Shown piece after piece: positions 7,306-16,025 of a stretch of DNA of 64,000 nt. The first letter of the stretch is position 1. Every line of letters starts with the position of its first letter. The DNA is from Oscillospiraceae bacterium (lineage in GTDB: Bacteria; Bacillota; Clostridia; Oscillospirales; Ruminococcaceae), in assembly GCA_025757845.1 (NCBI GenBank), contig CP107211.1, forward strand, positions 620,001 through 684,000. The letters are read 5' to 3'. The position numbers were made by a program, and so were the translations under genes. A model generated the notes under the pieces. That model saw only the letters and a list, made by a program, of their open reading frames with translations, was not told the DNA's origin and made no database searches.

Positions 7306-8196
7306 TCACAGGCGGCCGTCTGCCACGGCGCGCCGGTGTTCGGCCAGGGTCAGCTGCCGCAGCACCTGCAGGCAGGGGCGGGTGTCGTCCTTGCGGGTGA
7401 ACAGGCAGGTGGGTGCCGGCGGAAAGGGGAAGCTCAGCGGGTGGAACCACTCGGGCGGGTAGCCGTGGCTCCGCACCGGGCTCAGGAACAGGCATTTTCC
7501 GGCCAGCATCCGGACGTATTCCTTTTCAAAGTCGGGCACCATGAGCCACCGCAGGGGAATGTCCTCCATGCAGCGCCGTAACATGGACACGAATACGGCG
7601 TCACAGCTTTCAAAGCAGATGGTCTGCCCGGCCAGCTGGTCGGGGGTCAGGGTGCCGCAGGCACTCAGCGGGCTGCCGGGGCTTGCCAGCAGATGGCATT
7701 TGGTGTCGAACAGGGGCAGGCAGTCGATGGCGTCGCTCACCGGCTCCAGCAGCATCTGGATCAGGGCGTCCACGCCGCTCTGCAGAACCTCTTCCGGGGA
7801 GGTACAGGAGGTATCGGTGCGCACCTCCAGGTCACAGTCCGGCAGCTCCTGGCTCAGCGCCATCAGCAGGTCGTGGTACACAAGATCCCGCGACGCCATG
7901 GTCAGCGGCACCTGCAGCACCAGCTTTTCGCGCCGGGCGGGCCCGGCGGCCAGTGCATGCTGGAACGCCTGATAGCTCTGCCGGACGTTCTGGGCAAAGG
8001 CGGCAAACAGCTGCCCGGCTTCGGTGGGCTCCACCCGGCAGGTGGTGCGGGTGAACAACGGAGTGCCCAGTTCTTCTTCCAGTGTGCGGATCTGGTAGCT
8101 CAGGGTGGGCTGGGTGAGAAACAGCTGCCGCGCGGCAGCCGAAAAATTCAGTGTTTCATAAAGAGCCAGAAAACAGCGGATCTGACGATCGGTCAT
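7306..8196 (-). CDS. LysR-family transcriptional regulator
   Basis: A 296-residue LysR-type regulator. The N-terminal winged helix (residues 1-60) shows F-S-A-A-A-R-Q-L-F-L-T-Q-P-T-L-S-Y-Q-I, followed by an effector-binding domain with the two-lobed periplasmic-binding-protein fold. The start ATG 8194-8196 has AAAGGAGG upstream, and an in-frame upstream ATG lacks one. It is divergent from the exported flavin reductase gene, the arrangement expected for its main target. The effector is unknown. Confidence 0.92.
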   Translation of the reverse strand: MTDRQIRCFLALYETLNFSAAARQLFLTQPTLSYQIRTLEEELGTPLFTRTTCRVEPTEAGQLFAAFAQNVRQSYQAFQHALAAGPARREKLVLQVPLTMASRDLVYHDLLMALSQELPDCDLEVRTDTSCTSPEEVLQSGVDALIQMLLEPVSDAIDCLPLFDTKCHLLASPGSPLSACGTLTPDQLAGQTICFESCDAVFVSMLRRCMEDIPLRWLMVPDFEKEYVRMLAGKCLFLSPVRSHGYPPEWFHPLSFPFPPAPTCLFTRKDDTRPCLQVLRQLTLAEHRRAVADGRL

Positions 8197-8262
8197 GCAA
8201 AGCGGGCCTCCTTTCCGGCATTTCCTCCATTGTAACAAAACCGCTGGGGAAGGTCAATGAAC

Positions 8263-8281
8263 TTATAGAAAAAATATATAA
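8263..8281. promoter_or_regulatory. LysR-type binding site candidate in the divergent region
   Basis: TTATA-N9-TATAA lies between the LysR and flavoprotein genes, about 50 bp upstream of a TATAAT -10 (8325-8330) that lacks a good -35. A weak -35 with an upstream dyad suits an activator-dependent promoter. Confidence 0.5.
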
Positions 8282-8415
8282 CTGAAAACCGGAAATTGAA
8301 TTTCTCTTTTGGTAAAAATTTCACTATAATAACATCGTCAAAAAAAGCGTCAAACTGCGCAAGGCAGAAACGCTTTGGAAGAAAAAGAAGAAAGAAATAG
8401 AAAGGGTTCCGCACT

Positions 8416-10731
8416 ATGAACAAGATCTCGCGCAGAAACTTCATCCGTGCATCGGCTCTCAGCGCTCTGGGCGCTGCCGCTGCAGGCGCACTGTCCGGCT
8501 GCTCCAACAACGCAGCCAGCAGCGCCGCCGCTTCCTCCGTGGCAAGCTCTGCCGCTGCCTCCGAGCAGCCCGCAGCCGCTGCTTCCGCCATCACCTGGGA
8601 TGACATCTTTGCCACCAGCTACTCGCAGGCCAACCGCGGCTCCAACCCGGACGCCAAGGCTCCTGAGACCCCGGAAGAGTACATCGAGCAGAAGGGCAAC
8701 GGCGACATCATGGGCTCCATGATGGTCGGTATGGTCGATTCCCTGAACATCCCGGAAGAGCAGTTCATGAACAACAAGCCCGCCTGGCTGGGCGATGAGC
8801 CCCAGCTGGCCGACAAGGTCGAGTACACCAAGGACTGCGAAGTTCTGGTCATCGGTTCCGGTCAGGCCGGTACTGCCGCCGCCCTGCGCTGCGCTGAAGA
8901 GGGCCTGAACACCATCTGCTGCGAAGTGCAGACCTGGGAAGAGTACGACAACTATGCCTGCGACCTGACCACCTACAACTCCAAGTTCTTCCTGGACAAG
9001 GGTGCCGAGAAGTACGACCCCATGGACATCTTCACCGAGTACATGGTCAAGGCTCTGGGCCACGCCAACCAGAAGATCGTCAAGGACTACGCCACCCGCT
9101 CCGGCGAGGCACTGGACTGGATGCTGGCTGAGCTGGACCCCGACTATGTTGCCAAGTACGCACACGCCGTGAACTACAAGGGCAACAAGCACTTCCAGAA
9201 CCCCTGCAGCCACAGCTACTACTACGTCGGCATGACCCAGTGGCGTGATACCGGCACCGAGACCAACACCAACAACAATATGTGGCCGTACACCGTCCGT
9301 CTGCTGCAGCAGAAGGCTGTGGAGAAGGGCTGCGAGTACATCTACGGCGCACAGGGTCTGACCCTGGTGCACGAGAACGGCAAGGTCACCGGTGCCATCT
9401 TCACCGACATCGACGGCAAGTACTTCCAGGTCAATGCCGATGCTGTCATCGTGGCAGCCGGCGACTTCGGCGGCAACCCGGACATGCGTCTGGACCTGTG
9501 CGACACCCTGCGCAACCTGGCATGGTCCTACGGCAAGGACCGCACCGACGTGAACAACATTTCTTCCATGGGCCGTGACGGTTCCGGCATCCGCATGATG
9601 CTGTGGGCAGGCGCTACCATGGAGGCAGGCCCCCGTGCAGGTCAGGCAGCCGGCATCAACAGCCGCCCGTCCTTCCCCTTCGGCGGCATCTGGCCCATCT
9701 TCGGCAATGACGGCAAGCGTTTCTTCAACGAGACCATCACCCGCCACGGCTCCGTGGGCTACCTGGATATGATGCCGGAAGGCCAGAAGATGGTCTGCGT
9801 CACCGACTCCAACTGGGATGCTTACTGCGAGTATCAGGCATACGACCATCAGGCCATGGACCGCAGCAACGACTACATGCTGGAGAAGGTCCGCAAGGAT
9901 ATGGCCAACTACAAGACCGGCCCCGACGGCTTCTCCGTGCAGGCCTTTGCCCGCTACGGCAACGACCCCACCACCCTGTATGCTGCCGACACGCTGGAAG
10001 AGCTGGCCGACATCATGGGCTATGAGGGCGACGCAAAGCAGGGCTTCCTGGACGAGGTCAAGCACTGGAACGAGATGTGCGACGCCGGTTACGACTCCGA
10101 CTGGGGCGCAGACGCATCCATGATGCACTTCAAAATCCAGGATCCTCCGTTCTTCGCAGCTTCCTCCGTCACCGGCGGCAACCCCTCCGGCGGCCTGTGC
10201 CAGCACGCTGCAGTCTGCACCGATGGTGAGTACCGCGTCCTGACCGGTGCCAAGGCTCCCATCCCCGGCCTGTACGCGGTCGGCAACTGCTGCGGCCAGC
10301 GCTACGGTGTGCAGTACCACACCCCCACCGCAGGCAATAGCTGCGGCAGCGCTTTCGTGACCGGTTACCTGGCTGCCGAGTACGTTAAGAACGATCTGGA
10401 CAACGGCATCGGCGGCGGTGAGAACGGCTCTGAGGAGCGCACCACCAACGGCCAGTACTATGCCGGCACCTACACCGCTTCCAAGAACTCCGGCTACAGC
10501 ACCGTGACCGTCACCATGACCTTCAGCGAGGACGCCATCACCGACTGCAAGATCACCTCTTCCGGCAACGATGACCTGATGAAGGACGACCTGCGCAGCA
10601 GCATGGCCGCTGCCGTGGTGGACAGCCAGGGCGACACCAGCGTGGATGCCATCACCTCTTCCACCCTGAGCTTCTCGGTCAAGGCTGTGCAGGAGGCTGT
10701 GGCCGACTGCATCGCACAGGCAAAGGCCTGA
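8416..10731 (+). CDS. Exported FAD-dependent reductase with C-terminal covalent-FMN domain (Tat lipoprotein)
   Basis: A 771-residue flavoprotein of the fumarate/urocanate reductase group. The N-terminus has S-R-R-N-F-I-R, a hydrophobic A/G-rich stretch and a lipobox ending L-S-G-C near residue 29, then a Ser/Ala linker, so it should be Tat-exported and lipid-anchored. The Rossmann FAD motif G-S-G-Q-A-G-T-A-A-A is near residue 145. The last 90 residues form an FMN-binding domain with D-A-I-T-S-S-T, matching the ApbE flavinylation consensus (Dxx[SA]xT). It likely passes electrons to an external acceptor such as fumarate or another enoate during anaerobic growth. The acceptor is not predictable from sequence. 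Confidence 0.85.
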   Translation: MNKISRRNFIRASALSALGAAAAGALSGCSNNAASSAAASSVASSAAASEQPAAAASAITWDDIFATSYSQANRGSNPDAKAPETPEEYIEQKGNGDIMGSMMVGMVDSLNIPEEQFMNNKPAWLGDEPQLADKVEYTKDCEVLVIGSGQAGTAAALRCAEEGLNTICCEVQTWEEYDNYACDLTTYNSKFFLDKGAEKYDPMDIFTEYMVKALGHANQKIVKDYATRSGEALDWMLAELDPDYVAKYAHAVNYKGNKHFQNPCSHSYYYVGMTQWRDTGTETNTNNNMWPYTVRLLQQKAVEKGCEYIYGAQGLTLVHENGKVTGAIFTDIDGKYFQVNADAVIVAAGDFGGNPDMRLDLCDTLRNLAWSYGKDRTDVNNISSMGRDGSGIRMMLWAGATMEAGPRAGQAAGINSRPSFPFGGIWPIFGNDGKRFFNETITRHGSVGYLDMMPEGQKMVCVTDSNWDAYCEYQAYDHQAMDRSNDYMLEKVRKDMANYKTGPDGFSVQAFARYGNDPTTLYAADTLEELADIMGYEGDAKQGFLDEVKHWNEMCDAGYDSDWGADASMMHFKIQDPPFFAASSVTGGNPSGGLCQHAAVCTDGEYRVLTGAKAPIPGLYAVGNCCGQRYGVQYHTPTAGNSCGSAFVTGYLAAEYVKNDLDNGIGGGENGSEERTTNGQYYAGTYTASKNSGYSTVTVTMTFSEDAITDCKITSSGNDDLMKDDLRSSMAAAVVDSQGDTSVDAITSSTLSFSVKAVQEAVADCIAQAKA

Positions 10732-10739
10732 TCTTTTCC

Positions 10740-10768
10740 TTGCCAAAACCGCACGCGCCCGGTAGAAT
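10740..10768 (+). promoter_or_regulatory. Promoter before the HemN-like gene
   Basis: TTGCCA (10740-10745), a 17-bp spacer, and TAGAAT (10763-10768), starting 9 bp after the flavoprotein stop. Confidence 0.6.
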
Positions 10769-10840
10769 AAGACCAGAACAGGGTTTGCTCTGACGGCACC
10801 GTGTGCGTTCCACACAATCGGTTTTCTTTTTTCTTCTCGG

Positions 10841-10881
10841 TGCCGCGCCGGGGCCGGGCATCTGCCTGCCCCGGCGCGGCA
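10841..10881 (+). other. Stable 13-bp stem in the 5' leader of the HemN-like gene
   Basis: TGCCGCGCCGGGG (10841-10853) pairs perfectly with CCCCGGCGCGGCA (10869-10881). It is not followed by a T run and ends 12 bases before the GGAGG ribosome site. It could be a leftover terminator of the upstream gene or a control structure limiting translation. Confidence 0.5.
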
Positions 10882-10910
10882 TTGCTGTTATGCGGAGGTT
10901 TGAAACAAAC

Positions 10911-11810
10911 ATGGAGACGACAACGCTGCATCCGGTCGTGATGAAGCTCAATTTTCCCTTTATCACCCGCAAGCCTTCCTTCTGCGGGCGCACCCTCATC
11001 GAGGGCCACAACACCGAACTGCTGCACCGGTATGTGCTGGCCATGGCGCTGGAGCTCAAGGTCAACGCCGCCGACCTGGCCGACTGCGAGGTGCAGGCCA
11101 TCCGTCTGGGCGGCGGTTCTGCCTCCATCATCAATGGCAGTGATCTGGACCACCTGCTGCGGCTCATCCGCAGCTGCTATCATGTGGCAGAGAACGCCCC
11201 GGTGACCATGCGCACCTGCCCGGCGGACATCAACGGCGCCAACATGCCCTTCTACAACCGCTCCCACCTCACCCGCTACGATCTGGAGCTGTACTCGTTG
11301 GAGCCGCTGGATTTCTGCACGCTGGACACCCTCAACTATTCCGAGCAGATGCCCTACATCACCCACGGTTTCCTGCGGGCCGACCGCCGCGACAGCATGG
11401 GCTTTGTGCTGCTGTACGGCAAAAAGACGGTGTCCCGCTGGGGCTTCCGCCACTCGGTGCTGGAGGTGACGCGCCGGCCAGTGTGTCATGTGCTGCTGCA
11501 GCGCTGCGCCGGAGCGGATATGCTGGACGACGCGGCAGCCCAGGCCCAGCTGGACGAGGCAGCCCAGCTGCTTACCGAGGCGGGCTTTGTGCAGTACCTG
11601 CCCCGGCGTTGGGCAAAGCCCGGCTGTGAGGACAAATTCTGGCAGGGCGCGGCCAACGGTATGGATGTGCTGGCCTTCGGCCTGTCGGCCTACACCCGGC
11701 TGGACGGCATGATCACCACCAATACCTCCGACCTGAACACCTATCTGGCCCACAGCGCAGACTACGAACAGATCACCGTGTCCACGGTGCCGGTGCAGAC
11801 GGCAGAATGA
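10911..11810 (+). CDS. HemN/HemW-like protein lacking the radical-SAM cysteine motif
   Basis: A 299-residue protein. Its order of motifs follows coproporphyrinogen dehydrogenase-like radical SAM enzymes: an opening F-P-F-I strand, L-G-G-G-S-A-S-I-I where HemN has GGGTPS, and a C-terminal L-T-E-A-G-F-V-Q-Y, F-W-Q-G and G-L-S-A-Y series like the HemN C-terminal domain. The CxxxCxxC that binds the [4Fe-4S] cluster is absent; the cysteines present are scattered. It should therefore not make SAM radicals and may bind haem or a partner. ATG 10911 follows GGAGG by 12 nt. It has its own promoter but sits beside the exported flavoprotein. Confidence 0.6.
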   Translation: METTTLHPVVMKLNFPFITRKPSFCGRTLIEGHNTELLHRYVLAMALELKVNAADLADCEVQAIRLGGGSASIINGSDLDHLLRLIRSCYHVAENAPVTMRTCPADINGANMPFYNRSHLTRYDLELYSLEPLDFCTLDTLNYSEQMPYITHGFLRADRRDSMGFVLLYGKKTVSRWGFRHSVLEVTRRPVCHVLLQRCAGADMLDDAAAQAQLDEAAQLLTEAGFVQYLPRRWAKPGCEDKFWQGAANGMDVLAFGLSAYTRLDGMITTNTSDLNTYLAHSADYEQITVSTVPVQTAE

Positions 11811-11816
11811 ACAAAA

Positions 11817-11848
11817 GCAGCCCTTCCCGTGCGGAAGGGCTGCCTTTG
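11817..11848. terminator. Terminator between convergent HemN-like gene and cysE
   Basis: GCAGCCCTTCC / GGAAGGGCTGC with a 5-nt loop, followed by CTTTGTTTTTG on the plus strand. Confidence 0.8.
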
Positions 11849-11892
11849 TTTTTGATTCGCGGATCCTGTCTGGATAAAATGTGCAGGGACCC

Positions 11893-12564
11893 TTACGGTT
11901 TCTGCCGTGCGGCGATCTGGCTGGCCGTGGGGGGCGTGTCGCCCTGCGCGGCTTTTTCCAGCACACCGATGCGGCGGTCCAGGTCGCGGATGCGCTGGGC
12001 CACCACATCCGGCAGATCCTGCTGGTCCAGGTCGTCGGCGGGGTTCACGGCCTTGTTGTTGATGCGCACCACCTCGGCGGGCACGCCCACGGCCGTGCAG
12101 TTGGCGGGCAGGTTGCACAGCACCACGCTGCCCGCGCCGATGCGGGCGTTGTCGCCGATGTACACCGGGCCCAGCACCTTGGTGCCCGCGCCGATGAGCA
12201 CGTTGTTGCCCAGGGTGGGGTGGCGCTTGCCGGTGTCCTTGCCGGTGCCGCCCAGCGTCACGCCGTGGTAGATGGTGCAGTTGTCGCCGATCTCGCAGGT
12301 CTCGCCGAACACGATGCCCATGCCGTGGTCGATGAACAGGCACCTGCCGATGGTAGCACCGGGGTGGATCTCGATGCCGGTGCGGCGGCGTCCGTGCTGG
12401 CTGACCCACCGGGCCAGAAAGAACCGCTTGTGCTGGTACAGCCAGTGTGCAATGCGGTGATAGACCAGAATATGAAAACCGGGGTACAGCAGAATGACCT
12501 CCAGCACGCTGCGTGCGGCGGGGTCCTTGCGCTGGATGTTCCGTGCATCTTCCAACAAACCCAT
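11893..12564 (-). CDS. cysE: Serine O-acetyltransferase
   Basis: A 223-residue cytosolic enzyme transferring acetyl from acetyl-CoA to serine, the first step of cysteine synthesis. The left-handed beta-helix hexapeptide repeats occupy about residues 65-165 ([31 protein letters not shown]). Catalytic His/Asp are in D-H-G-M-G, and G-G-T-G-K closes the CoA site. It is the short Firmicutes form with a small N-terminal helical domain. The start ATG 12562-12564 has AGAGGA upstream. A TATAAT -10 is visible on the minus strand near 12600. It is monocistronic. Confidence 0.92.
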   Translation of the reverse strand: MGLLEDARNIQRKDPAARSVLEVILLYPGFHILVYHRIAHWLYQHKRFFLARWVSQHGRRRTGIEIHPGATIGRCLFIDHGMGIVFGETCEIGDNCTIYHGVTLGGTGKDTGKRHPTLGNNVLIGAGTKVLGPVYIGDNARIGAGSVVLCNLPANCTAVGVPAEVVRINNKAVNPADDLDQQDLPDVVAQRIRDLDRRIGVLEKAAQGDTPPTASQIAARQKP

Positions 12565-12758
12565 GAGGAGTCCTCTCTTTCCTGCGTTCACGTCGTGCCT
12601 ATTATAATAGCACAGCCGGGCTGGAATGTACAGTGATATGCTAGGAATTGTTGCCGCTAACCCGCCCGCCGGGCACAAAAACCGTCTTTTGGGTAGAGTA
12701 GCTAAAAAATGCAGAGAGAAGCGCCAAACCTTTTTACAAACAAACCCGGCCGCAGGCA

Positions 12759-12788
12759 TTGACACATTTCGCGTTTCTATGCTAAAAT
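12759..12788 (+). promoter_or_regulatory. Promoter of the pyr operon
   Basis: Consensus TTGACA (12759-12764), an 18-bp spacer and TAAAAT (12783-12788), about 215 nt upstream of pyrC. This leaves a long leader that holds a small ORF and a terminator. Confidence 0.75.
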
Positions 12789-12828
12789 ATTAAGAAGAAA
12801 TTGCAAATGCCAAAAAGGAGACAATGCC

Positions 12829-12918
12829 ATGCAGTGCAACGTGATGCGCCGGAAACTGAAAAAACTGTCCGCGTCCGGTTTTGCCGTGGGTTCGTTGTTT
12901 CCTTTTTTTGTGAAGTGA
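12829..12918 (+). CDS. Putative pyr operon leader peptide (29 aa)
   Basis: A 29-codon ORF with AAGGAG (12815-12820) eight nt before its ATG. It encodes a basic, then hydrophobic peptide ending F-P-F-F-V-K. Its 3' half is very T-rich in the coding strand, and its TGA (12916-12918) touches the base of the attenuator hairpin. This layout matches the E. coli pyrBI leader, where a ribosome close behind a UTP-starved polymerase stops the terminator from forming. No PyrR-binding consensus was recognised in the leader. Translation is inferred, not shown. Confidence 0.65.
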   Translation: MQCNVMRRKLKKLSASGFAVGSLFPFFVK

Positions 12919-12919
12919 G

Positions 12920-12950
12920 CTTTTCCCTTTGCGGGGAAAAGTTTTTTTTT
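12920..12950 (+). terminator. pyr attenuator terminator
   Basis: CTTTTCCC (12920-12927) pairs with GGGAAAAG (12934-12941), followed by nine T (12942-12950). It lies between the leader ORF and pyrC, so it must be read through for the operon to be expressed. Confidence 0.8.
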
Positions 12951-13003
12951 GCCCGTTTGCGGCTTTTGGCCGCAGACTGTGCCGGACAGGAGAGGAGACC
13001 GCC

Positions 13004-14194
13004 ATGCTGCTTGTAAACGCTGTGAACACCGAAGGACGACCGCTGGAGATCTTTGTGAAGGACGGCAGGATCGCCGCCGTGGGCCAGGAGCTGGAGGCTC
13101 TGGCCGGGGACAACGAGACGGTGGTGGATGCCGGGGGGCTGACCGTGCTGCCCGCCTTTGTGGACCTGCACTGCCACTGGCGCACCCCGGGCTTTGAGTA
13201 CAAGGAGGACGTGGAGACCGGCAGCCGTGCCGCAGCCGCCGGCGGCTACACCTTCGTGAACCTGATGCCCAACACCAAGCCCGTCTGTTCCTCGGCCGCG
13301 CAGGCCATGCAGGTGGAGCAGAAGGCCGCCGAAGTGGGTCTGTGTGACGTGAACCAGACCGTTTCCATCACCGAAAACTTTGACGGCGTGAGCATCGACC
13401 ACCTCAAGACCCTGCCCGCCAGCGTGAAGTTCATCACCGAGGACGGCCACGGCGTGCAGGACAACGCCACCATGGCCAAGGCTTTTGCCATCTGCACCCA
13501 GAAGGACATCACCGTGATGAGCCACGCCGAGGACATGGAGATCAGCCCCTGGGACTACCGCCTGGCCGAGGACATCGAGACGGTGCGCAACTGCTGGCTG
13601 AGCGAGTATTACCAGACCCGCCTGCACATGTGCCATGTGTCCACCCGCGGCGCACTGGATGCCATCCAGATGGCAAAGCTCCGGGGCGCACCGGTCACCT
13701 GCGAGGTGACCCCGCACCACCTGTGGTTCACCAATGATACCTGCGATTACCGGGTCAACCCGCCCATCCGCACCGCCGACGACGTGCAGGCACTGGTGGA
13801 CGGCATCCGCAGCGGCATCGTGGACGCCATTGCCACCGACCACGCGCCCCACTCCGAGGAGGACAAGCTCAAGGGCATGGCCGGTATGGTGGGCAGCGAG
13901 ACGGCCTTTGGCGTCTGCTACACCAAGCTCTGCAAACAGGAGGGTCTGCCGCTGGAGGTGCTGGTGCACCTGATGAGCACCCGCCCGGCGGAGATCCTGG
14001 GCCTGGCCAAGGGCCAGCTGGAGCCGGGCTACGACGCCGACTTTGTGCTGGTGGACCTGGACACCCCCTATACCGTGGACAAGGACAAGCTCCACTCCAA
14101 GAGCCACAACACCCCCTTCGACGGCGTGGAGCTTTACGGCAAGGTGTGCGCCACCATCAAGGGCGGCAAGATCACCTATCAGGCAGAGGCGTAA
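13004..14194 (+). CDS. pyrC: Dihydroorotase
   Basis: A 396-residue amidohydrolase that closes N-carbamoyl-aspartate to dihydroorotate, the third step of UMP synthesis. The metal motif D-L-H-C-H is at residues 54-58. The following W-R-T-P-G replaces the usual L-R-E-P-G. E-V-T-P-H-H and A-T-D-H-A-P-H-S supply further metal ligands and the catalytic Asp. The start ATG 13004 has AGGAG six nt upstream. It is the first structural gene after the attenuator and is separated from pyrF by a 132-bp repeat element. Confidence 0.93.
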   Translation: MLLVNAVNTEGRPLEIFVKDGRIAAVGQELEALAGDNETVVDAGGLTVLPAFVDLHCHWRTPGFEYKEDVETGSRAAAAGGYTFVNLMPNTKPVCSSAAQAMQVEQKAAEVGLCDVNQTVSITENFDGVSIDHLKTLPASVKFITEDGHGVQDNATMAKAFAICTQKDITVMSHAEDMEISPWDYRLAEDIETVRNCWLSEYYQTRLHMCHVSTRGALDAIQMAKLRGAPVTCEVTPHHLWFTNDTCDYRVNPPIRTADDVQALVDGIRSGIVDAIATDHAPHSEEDKLKGMAGMVGSETAFGVCYTKLCKQEGLPLEVLVHLMSTRPAEILGLAKGQLEPGYDADFVLVDLDTPYTVDKDKLHSKSHNTPFDGVELYGKVCATIKGGKITYQAEA

Positions 14195-14202
14195 GCAGGC
14201 TT

Positions 14203-14334
14203 GCCCTCTCAGCCTCACTTCGTTCGGCAGCTCTCCCAAAGGGAGAGCCCTTGGCAAAACGGGAAACTTTGCCGTACTGCCAGAGCCTTTCCCTTTGAGA
14301 GAGGTGGCATTGCATAAGCAATGACGGAGAGGGC
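14203..14334. repeat. Palindromic repeat element, 132 bp, between pyrC and pyrF
   Basis: The ends are inverted repeats GCCCTCTC (14203-14210) and GAGAGGGC (14327-14334), with imperfect pairing continuing inward about 45 bp on each side. An internal perfect hairpin CTCTCCC-AAA-GGGAGAG is at 14231-14247. No ORF is present. Style and size match dispersed REP/MITE-type repeats, and it resembles the smaller element at 23935-24001. Confidence 0.65.
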
Positions 14335-14404
14335 GAGGACGTTCGCCTACATTATATGGTTACAATTCATTTCCTATAAATACGACTTACAGGAGGACAC
14401 CCAA

Positions 14405-15271
14405 ATGACGAATATGGACAAACTGTACGAAGCTGTTGAGGCTCGGGGCCCGGTGTGTGTGGGTCTGGACACCGATTTCAGCTACCTGCCCGCCGATTTT
14501 GTGGACAGCACCCTGACCAGGGGCGAGAACATCGTGCGCTTCAACCAGAAGCTCATCGACGCCACCAAGGCCGTGGCGGGTTGCTACAAGGTGCAGATCG
14601 CTTACTATGAGTCGCTGGGTCTGGAGGGCATGAAGGCCTACGCCGACACCCTGAAGGCCGTGCGCGAGGCCGGTGTGCCGGTGATTGCCGACATCAAGCG
14701 CGGCGACATTGCCAAGACCGCTGAGATGTATGCCATGGGCCACTTCACCGGCGACTTCGAGGCCGACTTTGTGACGCTGGCTCCCTACATGGGTCTGGAC
14801 TCCATCAGCCCCTATCTGCCCTACGCTGAAAAGCAGGGCAAGGGCCTGTTCGTGCTCTGCCGCACCTCCAACGGCGGTGCCAAGGACTTTGAGTACGAGA
14901 AGCTGGCCGACGGCCGCCACGTCTACGACCTGGTGGGCGACAAGCTGAACGCTCTGGGCAAGGACTACATGGGCGAGCACGGCTACTCCTCCATCGGCCT
15001 GGTCATCGGCGGCACCCACATCGAGGAGGCCACCGAGATCCGCGCCAAGTACAAGGACAGCTTCTTCCTCATCCCCGGCTACGGCGCACAGGGCGGCAAG
15101 GCCGAGGACATCGCCCAGTACCTCACCAAGGGCAACGGCGGCGTGGTCAACTCCAGCCGCGGCATCCTGCTGGCTTACAAAAAGCAGCCGGGCGTTGCCT
15201 TTGACGAGGCCGCTTACAACGAGTGCGTGAACATGAAGGAGGCCATTGCCCATGCGTGCAGCCTGCTGTGA
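14405..15271 (+). CDS. pyrF: Orotidine 5'-phosphate decarboxylase (PyrF type 2)
   Basis: A 288-residue TIM-barrel enzyme converting OMP to UMP. The catalytic D-x-K-x-x-D is visible as D-I-K-R-G-D-I near residue 100. Length and the C-terminal P-G-Y-G-A-Q-G-G phosphate loop indicate the long type 2 group. ATG 14405 is preceded by AGGAGG. Its 3' end overlaps the start of pyrK by 20 bp, consistent with translational coupling. Confidence 0.92.
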   Translation: MTNMDKLYEAVEARGPVCVGLDTDFSYLPADFVDSTLTRGENIVRFNQKLIDATKAVAGCYKVQIAYYESLGLEGMKAYADTLKAVREAGVPVIADIKRGDIAKTAEMYAMGHFTGDFEADFVTLAPYMGLDSISPYLPYAEKQGKGLFVLCRTSNGGAKDFEYEKLADGRHVYDLVGDKLNALGKDYMGEHGYSSIGLVIGGTHIEEATEIRAKYKDSFFLIPGYGAQGGKAEDIAQYLTKGNGGVVNSSRGILLAYKKQPGVAFDEAAYNECVNMKEAIAHACSLL

Positions 15272-16025
15272 AGCCACCGTCCTGCGCAATGAGGTCATTG
15301 CCCCGGACATCCGTCTGCTGACCGTGGTCTGGCCCGACCGGGACCACGCCCCCCACGCAGGCCAGTTCTTCACCCTGCGTGCCTGGGGTGCCGACGAAGC
15401 CCCCTTCCTGTCCCGGCCCATCAGCGTGCACCGCTGGAACCCGGACAGCAGCACCATCGAGTTTTTGTATCAGGTGGTGGGCGAGGGCACCGAGAAGCTG
15501 GCACAGCTCAAGCAGCAGGATGCCTTCCAGCTCACCGGCCCCATGGGCAACGGCTTTGACGTGCCGGAGATCGTAAGCAAGTACAAAAAGATCGCCGTGG
15601 TGGGCGGCGGCATCGGCACCGCGCCCATGTACCAGCTCACCCGCGAGCTGGCCGCTGCCGGCGTGAAGCCGGATGTGTTCTTCGGCTTCCGGGATGCCCC
15701 CTACTGCATGGAGGAGTACCGGGAGATCGCCAACCTGGTGAAGGTGTCCACCGACACCGGCGCGGTGGGCTTCCACGGCTTTGTCACCCAGCTGTACGAC
15801 CCGGCGGACTACGACGTGGTGCTGGTGTGCGGCCCCACCGTCATGATGCGCAATGCCGCCCGCCTGTGTGCCGAAAAAGGCACCCCCTGCTTTGTGAGCA
15901 TGGAAAAGAAGATGGCCTGCGGCATCGGTGCCTGCCTGGGCTGCACCTGCGAGACGAAGAGCGGGGAAGGCAAGAGCGTGTGCAAGAACGGCCCGGTCTT
16001 TGATGCAACGGAGGTGTTCTTCTGA
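15252..16025 (+). CDS. pyrK: Dihydroorotate dehydrogenase B, electron-transfer subunit
   Basis: A 257-residue FAD and [2Fe-2S] protein that passes electrons from the PyrD subunit to NAD. The FAD domain carries R-P-I-S-V-H, and the nucleotide domain carries G-G-G-I-G-T-A-P near residue 120. The cluster ligands are C-G-I-G-A-C-L-G-C and a later C near the C-terminus. The start is ATG 15252 inside the end of pyrF. Its stop shares a base with the pyrD start. Confidence 0.93.
   Translation: MRAACCEATVLRNEVIAPDIRLLTVVWPDRDHAPHAGQFFTLRAWGADEAPFLSRPISVHRWNPDSSTIEFLYQVVGEGTEKLAQLKQQDAFQLTGPMGNGFDVPEIVSKYKKIAVVGGGIGTAPMYQLTRELAAAGVKPDVFFGFRDAPYCMEEYREIANLVKVSTDTGAVGFHGFVTQLYDPADYDVVLVCGPTVMMRNAARLCAEKGTPCFVSMEKKMACGIGACLGCTCETKSGEGKSVCKNGPVFDATEVFF

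Noticed and set aside
7228..7581. A plus-strand ORF across the LysR gene end
   Set aside because: It runs antisense to the LysR gene and over the aminotransferase remnant, with no family motif.
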